NCBI RefSeq assembly: GCF_004359215.1
Contig: NC_090611.1
Location: 4,684,841-4,748,840, forward strand
Direction of reading: 5' to 3'
Source of the DNA: Bremia lactucae
Taxonomy: Eukaryota > Oomycota > Peronosporomycetes > Peronosporales > Peronosporaceae
DNA: 64,000 bases
A program made the translations under genes and the position numbers. This document shows, piece after piece, positions 35,099 to 46,653 of the stretch. Under the pieces are notes generated by a model. That model saw only the letters and a program-made list of their open reading frames with translations, was not told where the DNA came from and made no database searches. The first letter of the stretch is position 1; every line of letters starts with the position of its first letter.

Positions 35099-37085
35099 AA
35101 CAGTATTCTATCTTATTATTGATTTGCGCAGTCGGCGCGAAAGGGCATCAGCGGCAACATTGAGTCGCACTAGAAAGGAGTTTGCATCAGTCGGTCGGAA
35201 GACCGAGCAAAAATAATGTTAAGCAATTACAAAACGAATGAGTGCACTTAATCATTTGCAACGAGCTGGCCGCAGCTTATCGAAGAAACGCATCCTGAAA
35301 GTATGAGTTAAATCGTTTGGTTCGAGACAGTCAGTCTCTGACCGGGACCGTCAGTCTTTGGCGGATGCCTTTGACCATACCGTTGTAATTCGCCACCTAA
35401 AGAAGCCTCGAATGGATGGTACGGGCGGGACGTCCGACCTCAAATGCAGGATGCGTGCACATCCTTTGAGGCAGCTTGATAGTGTACGCATCCTGACAAA
35501 AAACTCCTTGCCAAGAAATATACAATGACTAACGTTAGGGTATATATCTCAGAGATAGACGGTTAAATTTTTATACGGACCAAACGTCTCTACGACGGCC
35601 ACAAACAGTCCACACTTCTCGCAAAGAATGGCGAGATGGTTGTAATTCTTCGCAGAGTACAACTTCTCCATGAAATAGTACTATTGTCGTAATTGTCGTC
35701 CTTAGACCATGACGATAGTCATGTTCATGGTCCAAGTCTCTTCGTACTCACTCGAACTCTCCGAAGGCCAAGACAGTGGTCATGCCGGCGAACGGTCGAA
35801 CCCGACGAGTAAGTCGAACTCGGTTTATCCTCCTCCTCGTTATCCATTAATGGATTTGAATGGGCATTGGCTGTCGAAGCGGATACTCGCAGCGCCATCG
35901 ATGTAGCAAGCTTGCCACCGAGATACTTTAAGAAATTCGACTGCGTGTGCTTTCTTCTTTCGTCTTGCTTCTATTTTTGTTGTCTTTTATCCAAAGCCGA
36001 TGTTTCGATATTGGAAAAATAAAGTAGTGAGACTCTTTGCTACACAGAAGATGATGTAACATCGGATTATACGCTTTTTGCAAGACAGGGAATGCAGAGA
36101 ATCAAGAGTTTTGCTAATGTGCGCTTTTCTGGTCAACTGCTTGTTGTGTTGAGTCGAAAACAGTTGCTCAAGCTTCGACATAGGCTAAATTGAGACTACA
36201 TATCTAGTTTTCATCCGCATGCCAAATCGCCACCAGGATCCGAATGCAATAGTCATTATTCACTTCGTGACCACAAAGACAGATTCCAAGAGGAGGTCTG
36301 TTGGTTTAAAATGAAATGGAAAATGGGAGGTCAAAAAAATTATGGGTGCTCCTATGTGATTACATTTCTGACTAGGATTACCCTTGGTCTGTTCAAGAAA
36401 GAAGTTTCATTAGCGGCGACCATAGTGATTCACTTTAGTAAGAACGCTGATCATCTAAACATTAGCCCGTTAGAGTTCAACGAGTATAGCAACTACTTAC
36501 AGAAGAGAAAAAAAACGTCAACAATAGAATAATGTTCAGTTGATGAGCAGTCGCATGTCTTAAATCGACAAGCAGACGATAACCCCCCTAAGTGTCGAGT
36601 ATAGCAACTATTGTGCAATAGTTTTAAGCATCAGACGTCCCCACACAAACTGTTAAGTGATTTGCTTCAAGCAAATGATCTTATATTTCTGGCTTCTACG
36701 CGTGAGTGCCACATTTGTACCACTTTATCTAAACGCAAAGAAAACATGCTTGAAGTTAAGTGGTCTCAATCAGTAAAAGTTGTTATTGCATGAATTAGGG
36801 GAATGTTGATAGCCGCATCAACCATGATCTGTTACGTACTTTCGTGGTAACGACTGGCCATGTTTTATTTACAAATGAAATGCCTATTGCAATGACAGCC
36901 AAGAATGGACGTGAGCTCGCCGAGACTGAAGAGAAATAAGACTTCTATATTCGAAGAAGAGTCAGCCACACCATTATTAAAAAAAAGATCTTCGGGCCGT
37001 AACTTAGTTGATCTTAACAAACTTCGTCGAGCAAAATGTTGCTTCTGAAAGACCATGAAGAGGCCGGAAAATGGCGTTTTGTAAT
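35099..37085. other. Repeat-poor to decayed intergenic region
   Basis: Holds a gypsy RNase H fragment at about 35583-35690 (TCGCAAAGAATGGCGAGATGG), like those at 8938 and 13976. Frames at 35709-35906, 36311-36532 and 36611-36793 have no recognisable features; I do not call them genes. Confidence 0.55.
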
Positions 37086-37309
37086 TGTAACGGGGCGTAT
37101 CGTTATATGAAATTAACACATATAGGTTGTTATTTAATATGTTATCTAAAAGGCTGATAATATTTGGAACATATTATTTTACATCGTAATATTCGGAAAG
37201 CTTATCAGGCCATTTTTAACTACTTGCTCCGCGGTCCAGTCAGCTCTGGACGCGCGCAAAGAGAGAAACAGATAAGACTTTATAATATCTTTCGTATTAG
37301 TATATAATT
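37086..37309 (+). repeat. LTR, 3' part in a gap
   Basis: It begins TGTAACGGGGCGTATCG and has the same TCCGCGGTCCAGTCAGC block as the LTR at 24529. The rest lies in the N run. Confidence 0.8.
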
Positions 37310-37409
37310 NNNNNNNNNNNNNNNNNNNNNNNNNNNNNNNNNNNNNNNNNNNNNNNNNNNNNNNNNNNNNNNNNNNNNNNNNNNNNNNNNNNNNNNNNNN
37401 NNNNNNNNN
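37310..37409. other. Assembly gap (100 N)
   Basis: Exactly 100 N, so probably of unknown true size. The 195 bases after it (37410-37604) hold only a short minus-strand frame (about 46 codons) that could be an exon of a lost gene. Confidence 1.
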
Positions 37410-37604
37410 AATAATTTGGTCGACGATATTATGAAAAAGTTCTATGTTCTTTTAGAATTCCTTAAGACGGACATCCTTTTACTTTTCTATTCCACAACAG
37501 TTCATTCAAGACACACTCAGCCAATTCCATGGTACAGATTTCAGTGCCATCCATAAGAGTTTGTAGAATCAAGCGGTCAAAAGTTGCAAACAATTGGTAC
37601 GTTT

Positions 37605-40440
37605 TCACTTCTTTTCTTCGCTGGGATTAAAAGTAAAGAGCTTTTTCAAAAGCATTTCATGATTTGTAATTGACGTTCCACCAAGAACAACTTGATAAGA
37701 CGTATTGTCCTTCAAAGCATCGTAAACATCTTGAATCTACCATCCCATTGCCAGCGTTAGTACAATATCACACCCACTAATGCGAGCTCAAATGAGTCAC
37801 AAACCTCTTCAAACGTGATGCCTCCAACTACGAACACCACAAGGACATTGGCTTCACTCAATAATTGACAATTACTGCTACGTCGTTGGCCACTGGTACT
37901 ATTGCCACCCACATCAAATCCAAACTTGCTAAAACCACTCTTTAAAAGGTCAATTCCAGCACGCGTCAGCTGTTCCGACGCGTCCACAATCTACAGACCA
38001 AATACCCAAGTCAGAAACAGTTTTCATGCTACCAGTTTGCTTTCATCATTGCGTACATGTTCAAGCTTTACTCTGGACAATTGTAATGGATTAAGTAGAG
38101 AATTACAGAGCTCTGCAAGGAGCGACCGCGTAGATGCATTCTCTTGTAAATTATCTCCTCGAACGCTTTGCTTCGCGCACTGCTGTTTGCAATCCTACAA
38201 CAAATAATCAATCTAAGTATCATCATCTCGGAATAGATCATCGTTTTCGCTCTTTACCTCTAATACTTTCATCATGTCCTGTCCATAGGCTTCAATTCTT
38301 TCCGTAATCGCTTCCAAAGACATGTCACTACGTTGATCCTCGTTCCACTCCCAATCATCTTTTCTACTTTCAACTTCTGTCGATAAATGTCCAATTGTAC
38401 CCATGTACGGAACTACCTGAGCGTACAGCTCTGGTAAAGCCAATTGCACGGACACTGGATCGGTACGTACAGCCTACAAAAAACATCATTAGTTCTCATA
38501 CAAAACAAACTCCAAAACTACCGTCACACCTGCAACAGAGTTTTACACAGCGCTTGTTTAATCAACGCAATTGTACACTTGTCCAGTAGAGTATCCGCTG
38601 TGCATGCAAATGCATGTACAAGAACCGTCAAACGTTCTTGCAACGAACAAACGACCTCGTGATTGTCCATACTTTCGCGCTGCATTTCATCGGCAACTTC
38701 TACAAGGATCCACTCACTTTTTCCTTGTTGACATAGCTCCAATTGACGCACGATACGCTGTCGACACGCGTCCCATCGCGTTTGACAACAATCCATTCGT
38801 TCTAGCGTTTCCAAAACAATAATTCCAAGCTCAATCAGCGAGCTGTGCTCTCGATTCCTTGGCTCACCAGCTTCTAAAATCTTACAAATTCGACGCCAAA
38901 CGACATCCCGACCACGCACTTTTTCTCCTGGCCGACGCGTCATTGCAGCCTTTTGAATTTGATTCTGTTGCACTAAAGTCTGTTCAATTGCTTGAAGCCG
39001 TTTATCGAGATCACGTAGTGCGAGTTTAGCTGGACGAAACGCGAGGGATCGAAAGACATTCCTGGGTCTTGAAAGCGTCGGATGACATAGTGTGGCGCCT
39101 CCTTTCCATGGAATTTGCGAGACAAAAGATGATACGTGATACTTCCGTGAATCTCCACAAAGGGAGAAAGAGATGGGTTCACAAGCATGAAGTGGACAAA
39201 TCTCTGTCACATGTGCTTGTCTCTAAATTTCAATCATAGCTTTTCGTGAGCAATCTATTGTCGTAGGACGCATTCGACGTACCGTAGCATGGGTATCCAA
39301 TCCATTGTGCTCATTTAATGCCAAGACGGCTGGTGTTTGAGGTATAAGAGCAAGAATCCGATCAAGAAGCGAGTTTCCAAAAGCGCATGGCGACGTTAAA
39401 TCGGCAGTCCGATCAATAATCACCAACGACGCCACTTGTTGTTCTTCTGCTTGAGAACTAGTGTCTGCCTGTGCTTCATTCACTATGCGTCGGAACGTGT
39501 GTCCAATCTTTCGCGATGTGGCTCCAATGGCAAAGATCCGGTCTTGGACGTCTAATCGCGCATGCATCATTGTCTCAGCCAGCACGTACGCCACGAGTCT
39601 CATTGATCGTCTTATAGCACTTGGAATCTGTTCCGGTCGTACGTCATTTACGTGACAATACGACGGGGGGGTGTCTGGATAAATCTGGTGTCGCAATAAT
39701 GGAAAAGCTTTGGCACACGAGGGATGCGAAAGAACAAAGACTGATGGCTCGGCACGGTCCGTCGTACTTGAGAGAAGAGGTACGATAGGAAGAGGTACAT
39801 GAATCACACGGACTTGGATGATCTGTGGCGTCGGAGGATGCCATTCCCAGTCATCTGTCAGGGTTTCGTGCTCTTCTGCGTGAGGATTTACTGGGAGAAA
39901 TGGAATGGTTTTACGTAATTCTGCTTCAAATGCGTCAAAGTGCATTTCTTCCACCTTTTCAGTAGCGTCTAGTGCTGTCGATGGTCGTAATTTATAAAAG
40001 TCGTAGCATTCATGAGCCGATTCCGAGAGACTGCTACATATTGTGACGCGGTGGATGATATTGAGTGTGAGTAGCTTCTTGAATGCTGTTTCATAGTCCC
40101 ATAGAAATCCAGAGAGAAAGAATACGACGTGATCGATTGTTTCGTGTTCTTGTACAAGGAGGAAGCGACGCAAGTCTTGTGGCGATGCACACGTGAGTAG
40201 ATCCGAGGCACTGACGATGTTCGAGACGTTGAAATCGCGCAGTAAGAGTGGCATGGCTCCAGACCAGCGCAAGCTTTCAATACAGCCAGTATCAGCGGCT
40301 ATGATTGAGCCTTGGAGATGCTCCGCGACCTGAACGATGCCGCTAAGGACTTCTTCCCCCAGGTTTACGGCGCTTGGCATTTTCTTGGTACGAATTATGA
40401 CCGTGGTATGCTTCATGTGAGGTAAAGCGATGGACGTCAC
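37605..40440 (-). CDS. SCFD2: SCFD2-like Sec1/Munc18 protein, with lesions
   Basis: Sec1-family proteins regulate SNARE-driven membrane fusion; SCFD2 is the least known branch. Family marks: CIESLRWSG near the N-terminus, RVIHVPLPIVPL, VIIDRTADLTSPCAFGNSLL (like VFVDRTLDLTGA of animals), and near the C-terminus GIDLLKSGFSKFGF and LVVFVVGGITFEEV. Exons: 40440-38530, 38473-38258, 38194-38057, 37990-37805, 37736-37605; introns are 56-68 nt with GT/AG ends and preserved phase. A likelier start is the ATG at 40380. Oddities: a TAG at 39223-39225 in the large exon, and about 39148-39065 reads as SCFD2 only in another frame, after which the first frame resumes. This is a pseudogene, or the assembly has errors here. 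Identity is firm, integrity is not. Confidence 0.75.
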
Positions 40441-40483
40441 TGTAGAGGGAGGTTGTGGTCCACACTTTAACCGTGGAATTCAT

Positions 40484-40717
40484 ATGAAAATGAAAAAAGA
40501 GCAAGTCGTGATTGTGGGCTTTGGCGTCACGCTAGTGGGCGTAGCGGGCGCATTGGGTATTTATTTGCCTCGACATAGTAGCATGGCTCAGAAGGGCCGC
40601 GAACGCACTTCAAGAGCTCGTGAGGCCATGGAAAAAGATGACGTGGCCTTCGATTCAGAAAAAAAATCATCGTCTCCGATGTGGAAAAATGTCGACAAGA
40701 AGCATCGCGGAGAATAG
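40484..40717 (+). CDS. Small single-pass membrane protein
   Basis: 77 residues from the ATG at 40484. Residues 7-26 (VVIVGFGVTLVGVAGALGIY) form one membrane segment with a short positive start (MKMKKE) and a charged C-terminal tail (DSEKKSSSPMWKNVDKKHRG). The frame extends upstream to 40430, but that start would overlap the neighbour. It is divergent from SCFD2 with about 100 bases between probable starts, so the two may share a promoter. The layout resembles small mitochondrial or ER membrane proteins; I do not recognise the family. Confidence 0.6.
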   Translation: MKMKKEQVVIVGFGVTLVGVAGALGIYLPRHSSMAQKGRERTSRAREAMEKDDVAFDSEKKSSSPMWKNVDKKHRGE

Positions 40718-40789
40718 GAACGCGAGGAAGCAATAGTGGCTCGAGAAATTCGACAACATTGATTTGAATAGACTTTTTTTATTCTTTTC

Positions 40790-41008
40790 TTAGAGCTGTC
40801 TTGGTAGACCCAGCGTGTCAAGCTTTGCGCTATTTATTTCTGGATCATCGGCGTTTGTCGAGTTTGCCCTTCCAGATTCAGGCTGTGCACCTTTCATGAC
40901 CATACGGCACTGACGAAACGATGGCTGCAAGCATTGCATACTATTGTATATCTCATTCGAATTGCCATTTTTTAAGTGAGCAATTAAGCCCTCAGTTTCT
41001 TGATACAT
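40790..41008 (-). CDS. Unrecognised 72-residue protein or exon
   Basis: The frame starts MYQETEGLIAHLKNGNSNE and contains SMQCLQPSFRQCRMVMKGAQ, with a helical, protein-like first half and an acidic, Asn/Asp-rich tail. An AG acceptor-like site (CATTTAG) lies just upstream of the ATG on the minus strand, so it could be a last exon. Its stop is 72 bases from the stop of the convergent gene at 40717. Coding status is uncertain. Confidence 0.4.
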   Translation of the reverse strand: MYQETEGLIAHLKNGNSNEIYNSMQCLQPSFRQCRMVMKGAQPESGRANSTNADDPEINSAKLDTLGLPRQL

Positions 41009-41257
41009 GACCTTCTAAATGAAAGCACTCAAGAAGCGGTACGACTCCTCCTTAACCCATGGTCTATCGTAACTTGACGTGAAGTAAGGCTTATAAGAAA
41101 TACGGACCTATTGTCTTCCGAAAGTAACTCTAGCGGATTAAGTAGAAGCCGCCAGTTTATTTTCAAATGTCTCGAGCAAAATTCGTTAGAATGCGATTTA
41201 CCAGTTTGGGTACTATTTTCAAGAAAGAGTACATGGCACCAATTATTTGTCGTGGGA

Positions 41258-41864
41258 ATGAAAAGCGCTGATGAGGCGGATATAGCCAAGCAGCCCGCCG
41301 TCAAGGTCGTGTCCACGGTAGTGTCAATTGTCGCTGCAGCATTTTTAAGTGGAGGTAGCATAATACATTTACTGCTCTAATAGTCAACATCCCTAATTCT
41401 GTCTGCTGAAAAGGCTTCTACTACGGAATGACCAAGCAGAAGAAGGCGCTTGAGGAGGAAGAAAAGACATTGGACAAACTTTTGTCTACCAAAAAGAGCA
41501 TTGAGCCAAAGAAACTATCTCGATTAGAGCAAAAAGTGGCGTTAGAGCAGTATTTGAAACCCACTACAGCGGCATGGAAGGCTCTGCTGGGCGTGACGCT
41601 CGTCTCGATCACAGGGTGTTGCGTTTTGGTGGGAGGAGCTACTGCAGCGATCGGAGTCACTAATGTGAGAGCACATTTGTTGCGATTGAAAAAGGGAGAG
41701 GTCATGACTTTTTTTTTCGTTTATAGATGACAGACCTTCTACAGCGATTACAGCAGTCTTCGAAACAAGCGTCATTACAGCTTGAAGTGAAGAAATTGCG
41801 AGAGAGTAAAGGCGAAGCGATTGGCATATTTGCAGAGAATGAGATTAAAGCAAATAGAAAATAA
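41258..41864 (+). CDS. TMEM242: TMEM242-like mitochondrial membrane protein
   Basis: Three exons (41258-41354, 41414-41664, 41727-41864) with 59- and 62-nt GT/AG introns give 161 residues; phases agree at both joins. Two membrane segments are seen: VVSTVVSIVAAAFLSGGFYY (first exon into second) and ALLGVTLVSITGCCVLVGGA (second exon), with a charged loop (KQKKALEEEEKTLDKLL) between and a tail beginning MTDLLQRLQQ. The layout, length and the G-F-x-x-x-x-x-x-K-x-K-K pattern after the first segment fit TMEM242, an inner-membrane factor for assembly of the ATP synthase c-ring. Similarity to the animal protein is weak, so the family call is tentative; the gene model is better supported. Confidence 0.6.
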
Positions 41865-42561
41865 ACAGCTGCAATGAAGCTACGAATTAAAGAAAGTTGA
41901 ACCTTTTGTGCTTAGTGTCCCTTTGCATTGCGTTCCGCATCTGTAGTCATCTTTCCGGCCTCGGTATCGTCCGTTGTCATGCGCGCAATATCCTTTCTGC
42001 ATATAGTTAATTCCATTCTCGATTTCTTGATTTCACGCATTAATAGCCCTAGTTAGCTACCTGAAAGCCTGTCATTATGTTATTGTTAAATTCCCGCTAC
42101 CGAAACGATATAAATTCAAGCATAAACTTCAATTGTATCTGCAGTATTCTCGATGTATTTCGCGCATGCGCCGAGTTTCTGATCAAAAGACGGAATTATA
42201 GGAAATGATATACGAACATTTTTCGCTTGAAAAATTTAACGGACCTAAATACTCCACCTCGGTGCATTTTGATAAAAACACTCTTTTCACCTAAAAACAA
42301 CACGTTTGGTGGCAGTATAGCCCCGTCCATCCAAAAAAAAATCATATTTCCAATGTTTTAACCAATGCAACACCTTTCCTAAAAAAATCCTTTCTTCAAC
42401 AATACGTGGCCGAACCTTAGGTCTAAGCTTCGCAATGAAGAAACCTTTCTGTTGGGCTACGACGTTTGTCAGCTTCAAGTGTCATGATTAATGAATGACA
42501 CTCAAGTAGATGCGTCTAATCGAATGGATTGAAGCATTTATCAACTGACGAGGCTTGTAAG
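41865..42561. other. Intergenic region
   Basis: Lies between the convergent ends of the TMEM242-like gene and the ABC transporter. A minus-strand frame at 42478-42287 and a 22-codon frame near 41990-41924 have no support. Confidence 0.55.
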
Positions 42562-45500
42562 CTACTTCCCTTCATTCTTCCAGTGCTCCACGAGTTCCTT
42601 GAATAGACCATCTTCCTTCAATTGCAACGCCTTGGGCGTATCAAACTCTCCCACTGCACCATGGTCCATCACCAAGATGCGGTCGGCATCAAGAATCGTA
42701 TTGATCCGATGTGCAATCGTGAGGCAGGTGCAGTCACGAAATTCCTCACGAATGCTGTGTTGAATTTTTCGATCCGTCTCGACGTCAATTGAAGCAGTCG
42801 CCTCGTCCATCAGAATTATGCGCGAACGCTTGAGCAGAGCACGCGCTATACACAATAATTGACGCTCACCCACGCTAAAGTTCGAACCTTTTTCATCCAC
42901 CGGACTATCCAATGCCGACACGATGTGCGCGAGATGCCCTCGACGTAGTGATGTCCAAATCTGCTCGTCTGTGAATTGATCAAATGGGTCAACGTTGCTA
43001 CGCACCGTGCCGGAGAAGAGGACGGGGTCCTGAGGAATGATAGAGATCTTGTTGCGTAATTCGTGCAGCCCGATCGTTCCAATATCGAGTCCATCAATGA
43101 CAATAGATCCGCTGTCGAGTTCGACGAGACGCATAAGTGCCACCACTAGACTGGATTTGCCAGCACCAGTACGACCTACGATACCAATCTTCTCCTGGGA
43201 ACGGATTGAGAGCGATAAATTACGCAGCACGCGAGGTAAACCTGGGCGGTAACGAAGATTTACATTCCGAAACTCGATGGTTCCAGCTAAAGGCCACTCC
43301 TGCGCGGGAGGAAGTTTTCCCACACTTGAAAGTTCCGCTTCTGTATCCATATTGGTGTAACTTTTGATACGCTCTACTGAGACCATCTGTGTCTGAAGCT
43401 GACTCAGCATACGTACAGACCAATTAAGTGGCTGAGTTACACTAAACGCGTAAGTAAGTGCTACACCCGCAAGTCCCGCGGAGGCCGCGCCACGTTCAGG
43501 GTCAGAACTATGCGCTAGCACCGCAAAAATAGCTGCAAAAGTTGCAATAAGCGTCCCAGCAAACTCCAGACGTAGCGCCAGCCAGCAATTGACTGCAAAG
43601 TTTAAAAAGTACGCGCGTTGATTCCTATCGATCATTTCTTCATTTCTTGTAGAAAATCTAGTCTCGGCGCGATAGGCACGAATTGTCGGTATGCCATCCA
43701 AAGTCTCGGATAACAATGCAAAAACAGGTGATCGGCTGATCGAGTCCAATCGCTGCAATTCTCTTGACGACTTGATAAAGTATCTCTGCGAAGAGTAATA
43801 GCCTACTAGCACTGGGAATAGAATGATCATGAAAGGTGGTGTCGCATACGAAATCGTCACTAAAGTCATCAATAAACTGAATGATATATTCAAGAGCATG
43901 CTCCACGTGGCTGGAATATTTTCGTCAACGACGTACACATCCTTGGACAAGCGATTCACAATTCGACCGGTCGGTGTTGTGTCAAAGAAAGAAATCGGGG
44001 CTCGCAAGATACGAGCAAAAAGATCCTGAAACAGCGATTTACTTGCTCGCAGACCACCCTTGTACAATATGATAGCACGAATGTAGAGTGCCACAACAAA
44101 TACAAGGTTCAGAGCCATGTAAATATATACGTAAAACATCTGCGACTTCTTTGCACTAGCCTCATTATCATAACCTCTGATACGAGATTGCTCGGACCAG
44201 TAAGAAAGCCAACACGTCGACATCAAATCCAGACTTTGCGCGGCGATAAACATGCTGATCACGACTAGTCCAGCACACATTCCACCAAACGCCACGATCC
44301 ACGTTTTGTAAATGTGCCATGACACATCACCCACTGATCGATCCTCGTCTGTTATCAGCTGTACATCCACGTCAACTCCACTGGACGAACGGTTGCTATG
44401 CACTGACAAACGGCTTAATCTTCGGTCGAGGCTATGATGTGCCGGGTCAGTATCATCAGACTGTTCCAGCTCAATATCCGGTACTTCATCATCCGTTTCA
44501 ATCGATTGAGGCTCTTGTACTTCGTGTTTTCCGACAAAATTTAAAAGAAACCCACCAGCTTTTTCCATCAGGTCTTGATAAGGACCAACTTCTCGAATTA
44601 CACCATTCTCTAGCATGACGATTTTGTCGCACTCGCTCAGAAATGAAAGATTATGGGTTATTAGAATTACAAGCTTGTCCTTAAGACAAGTCTTAATACA
44701 ATCCACAAATATGTCATGACCAACATGACTGTCTACTGCAGACAAGATGTCATCGAGTAGATAGATATCCGCATCCTGGTACACAGCACGAGCTAGAGCC
44801 ACACGAGTGCGCTGGCCACCGCTTAGATTGATACCCTTTTCACCAATTTCTGTCCTATCTCCACCCGGGAGAGCAGACAAATCCTTTACTAGTGAACTGA
44901 CGCGCAGCGCCTCGGCATACTTAGTTTCATTGAAAGGAAGACCAAAGCAAATATTTTCACGCAGTGTTGCGTTTTGAATGAATGGCTGCTGTGAAACATA
45001 AGCCACTGATCCAAAAAGACTCACTTTACCACGACCACAACGAGCATCACCTAGAATTCCACTTAAAAGTGTCGATTTGCCGGCACCCACGTGACCAACA
45101 ACAGCAATCAAGTCGCCCGGTTGAGCGTTTATCGTTATTTGTCGAAGCACCGGTCGACCACCGTCCTTCATTTTGGCGTCCGTACCCAAGATGGATTCTT
45201 TCTTTAGCAAATTGTCTTGTTCTACTGACTTTAAAGCGTCGGAAGACAATAGGTTACTTGGTGCCGTATCCCACATAAAATCAGCAGCTTCGACGCAAAT
45301 ACCAACGCTATCGAGATCTCCATGTCCCACTTTTTCGCGTTCAGTTTCTTGAAAGTAGGAGCTTAAGCGGTCTATACTCACACTTGCTTCAACAACTGCA
45401 TTAATCACTTGTGGCAGCAAAAATAATGGAAATCGAAGGATATTAAACAACGCTAGTGACGTTAATGCAGTGCCGACGTCTAGCGTATGCCCCAACAAAA

Positions 45501-46653
45501 CGTAAGCATAGAACGACGCAACTGTCACAAAGGACGGGATGGCCAAAAAGAGTGTCTTGGATCCACTACGCGCGTAAATGTACGAACGGAGCTTCATAAG
45601 TTCTTCACTTCGGTATTCCAGCACACGCTTTGTAAACGAGTGTTCCCACGCTTGCATCTTGACTACCTTAATCCCAGCCAATACTTCATTACAAATCTTG
45701 ATACGTTCGTCCTTGACTGCCATTAAATTTAATTGCAATCGTCTCATGAGCTTCGAAAGCCCTGCTGCGATTGGAAGCACCAATAGGATTACAGCCACAC
45801 CAGCAATAGTTGCCAAGCCAATCTGCTGCCACAGTAGATAACAAGCCACGACAATTTGAAAGATAGAGAACCAGACACTGTTGAGATACAATGAAAGATC
45901 CTGAAGACGCTGGGCATCGATACTCATAAGATTCGTGATCTCTCCCGTGGTTTTCTTTTGCCTCGCAGCCGCAGATAAGACCAAACTCTTGTTGTACACA
46001 GCACTGCATATTGCAGATCGTACACGCATTCCTGCCTCAAAACAATGAAAAAAGTAATTTCGCAACAAAAACGACTGTGCTACGCCCGTAATAAAGACAA
46101 TCCCAGCATAGAGGAACCCCTCGCTTCGTGACGCGAATGGATTTTGTAGATACGTAATAATCCTCTTGATCAGCATCGGCCCTACAAATTGCAACGAGTC
46201 GTGTACTAGCTTCAACAGGCCGGCCTTGGCAATTTGTCCACCAAAACTGGACGCCAGAGCCCGCGATAGACTCGGCTGGCCAGTACGTTTGCTACACTGC
46301 TTCTTCCACGCCTCTTGAAACTCTTGTGACACCGCATGCGCCCGATTTGCGGGATCAAGAAGGTACAAATCGTCGTGCTGTAAAGGCCGTTGATTGCCAA
46401 GCTTCATTAGCGGTGTCACCCACGAGAAGAGCGCTGAGGAGACGCACGTTGCGTCCTGAGACGGGTATCGGTCTCCTAGACCCGACAGTGCTTCAGCATT
46501 CGGGTCATGACGCGTCGACGGCACGTGAGCGTTTCTTAAAAGAGGTTGCTTTTCCTCCATTATGGGCTTTTGACTTACTTGCAGGAAGTCAACCATTGCC
46601 TCGATTGCGCACTCAAAGGCGAATGCGGAAGTGAAGCGATTTATTGCAATCAA
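42562..46653 (-). CDS. ABCC-type (MRP) ABC transporter
   Basis: Full-length ABC exporter without introns, 1363 residues (1344 from the second ATG at 46596, a likelier start). Layout TMD1-NBD1-TMD2-NBD2. NBD1: Walker A GHVGAGKST (about 520), signature LSGGQRTR (about 610), Walker B DIYLLDD (about 630), where Asp follows in place of the catalytic Glu, as is usual in the C family. NBD2: Walker A GRTGAGKSS (about 1160), signature FSVGERQ (about 1259), Walker B IILMDEAT (about 1279) with the Glu kept. It lacks the extra N-terminal TMD0, so it is the short MRP form. The linker (about 710-770) is acidic and Ser-rich. It likely exports organic anions or conjugates at the plasma or vacuolar membrane. 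Substrate unknown. Confidence 0.95.
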   Translation of the reverse strand: MIAINRFTSAFAFECAIEAMVDFLQVSQKPIMEEKQPLLRNAHVPSTRHDPNAEALSGLGDRYPSQDATCVSSALFSWVTPLMKLGNQRPLQHDDLYLLDPANRAHAVSQEFQEAWKKQCSKRTGQPSLSRALASSFGGQIAKAGLLKLVHDSLQFVGPMLIKRIITYLQNPFASRSEGFLYAGIVFITGVAQSFLLRNYFFHCFEAGMRVRSAICSAVYNKSLVLSAAARQKKTTGEITNLMSIDAQRLQDLSLYLNSVWFSIFQIVVACYLLWQQIGLATIAGVAVILLVLPIAAGLSKLMRRLQLNLMAVKDERIKICNEVLAGIKVVKMQAWEHSFTKRVLEYRSEELMKLRSYIYARSGSKTLFLAIPSFVTVASFYAYVLLGHTLDVGTALTSLALFNILRFPLFLLPQVINAVVEASVSIDRLSSYFQETEREKVGHGDLDSVGICVEAADFMWDTAPSNLLSSDALKSVEQDNLLKKESILGTDAKMKDGGRPVLRQITINAQPGDLIAVVGHVGAGKSTLLSGILGDARCGRGKVSLFGSVAYVSQQPFIQNATLRENICFGLPFNETKYAEALRVSSLVKDLSALPGGDRTEIGEKGINLSGGQRTRVALARAVYQDADIYLLDDILSAVDSHVGHDIFVDCIKTCLKDKLVILITHNLSFLSECDKIVMLENGVIREVGPYQDLMEKAGGFLLNFVGKHEVQEPQSIETDDEVPDIELEQSDDTDPAHHSLDRRLSRLSVHSNRSSSGVDVDVQLITDEDRSVGDVSWHIYKTWIVAFGGMCAGLVVISMFIAAQSLDLMSTCWLSYWSEQSRIRGYDNEASAKKSQMFYVYIYMALNLVFVVALYIRAIILYKGGLRASKSLFQDLFARILRAPISFFDTTPTGRIVNRLSKDVYVVDENIPATWSMLLNISFSLLMTLVTISYATPPFMIILFPVLVGYYSSQRYFIKSSRELQRLDSISRSPVFALLSETLDGIPTIRAYRAETRFSTRNEEMIDRNQRAYFLNFAVNCWLALRLEFAGTLIATFAAIFAVLAHSSDPERGAASAGLAGVALTYAFSVTQPLNWSVRMLSQLQTQMVSVERIKSYTNMDTEAELSSVGKLPPAQEWPLAGTIEFRNVNLRYRPGLPRVLRNLSLSIRSQEKIGIVGRTGAGKSSLVVALMRLVELDSGSIVIDGLDIGTIGLHELRNKISIIPQDPVLFSGTVRSNVDPFDQFTDEQIWTSLRRGHLAHIVSALDSPVDEKGSNFSVGERQLLCIARALLKRSRIILMDEATASIDVETDRKIQHSIREEFRDCTCLTIAHRINTILDADRILVMDHGAVGEFDTPKALQLKEDGLFKELVEHWKNEGK

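Noticed and set aside
36311..36793. Two short frames as small effector genes
   Set aside because: No signal peptide and no RxLR- or LFLAK-type motif; flanked by decayed repeats.
41884..42060. A two-exon minus-strand minigene (MTGFQ plus a short second exon, or a 22-codon frame MTTDDTEAGK)
   Set aside because: The plausible second-exon frame does not fit the phase of the only first exon, and the product would be about 45 residues without features.
42287..42478. A 63-residue minus-strand frame rich in Arg/Lys
   Set aside because: No splice link to a neighbour and no family resemblance.
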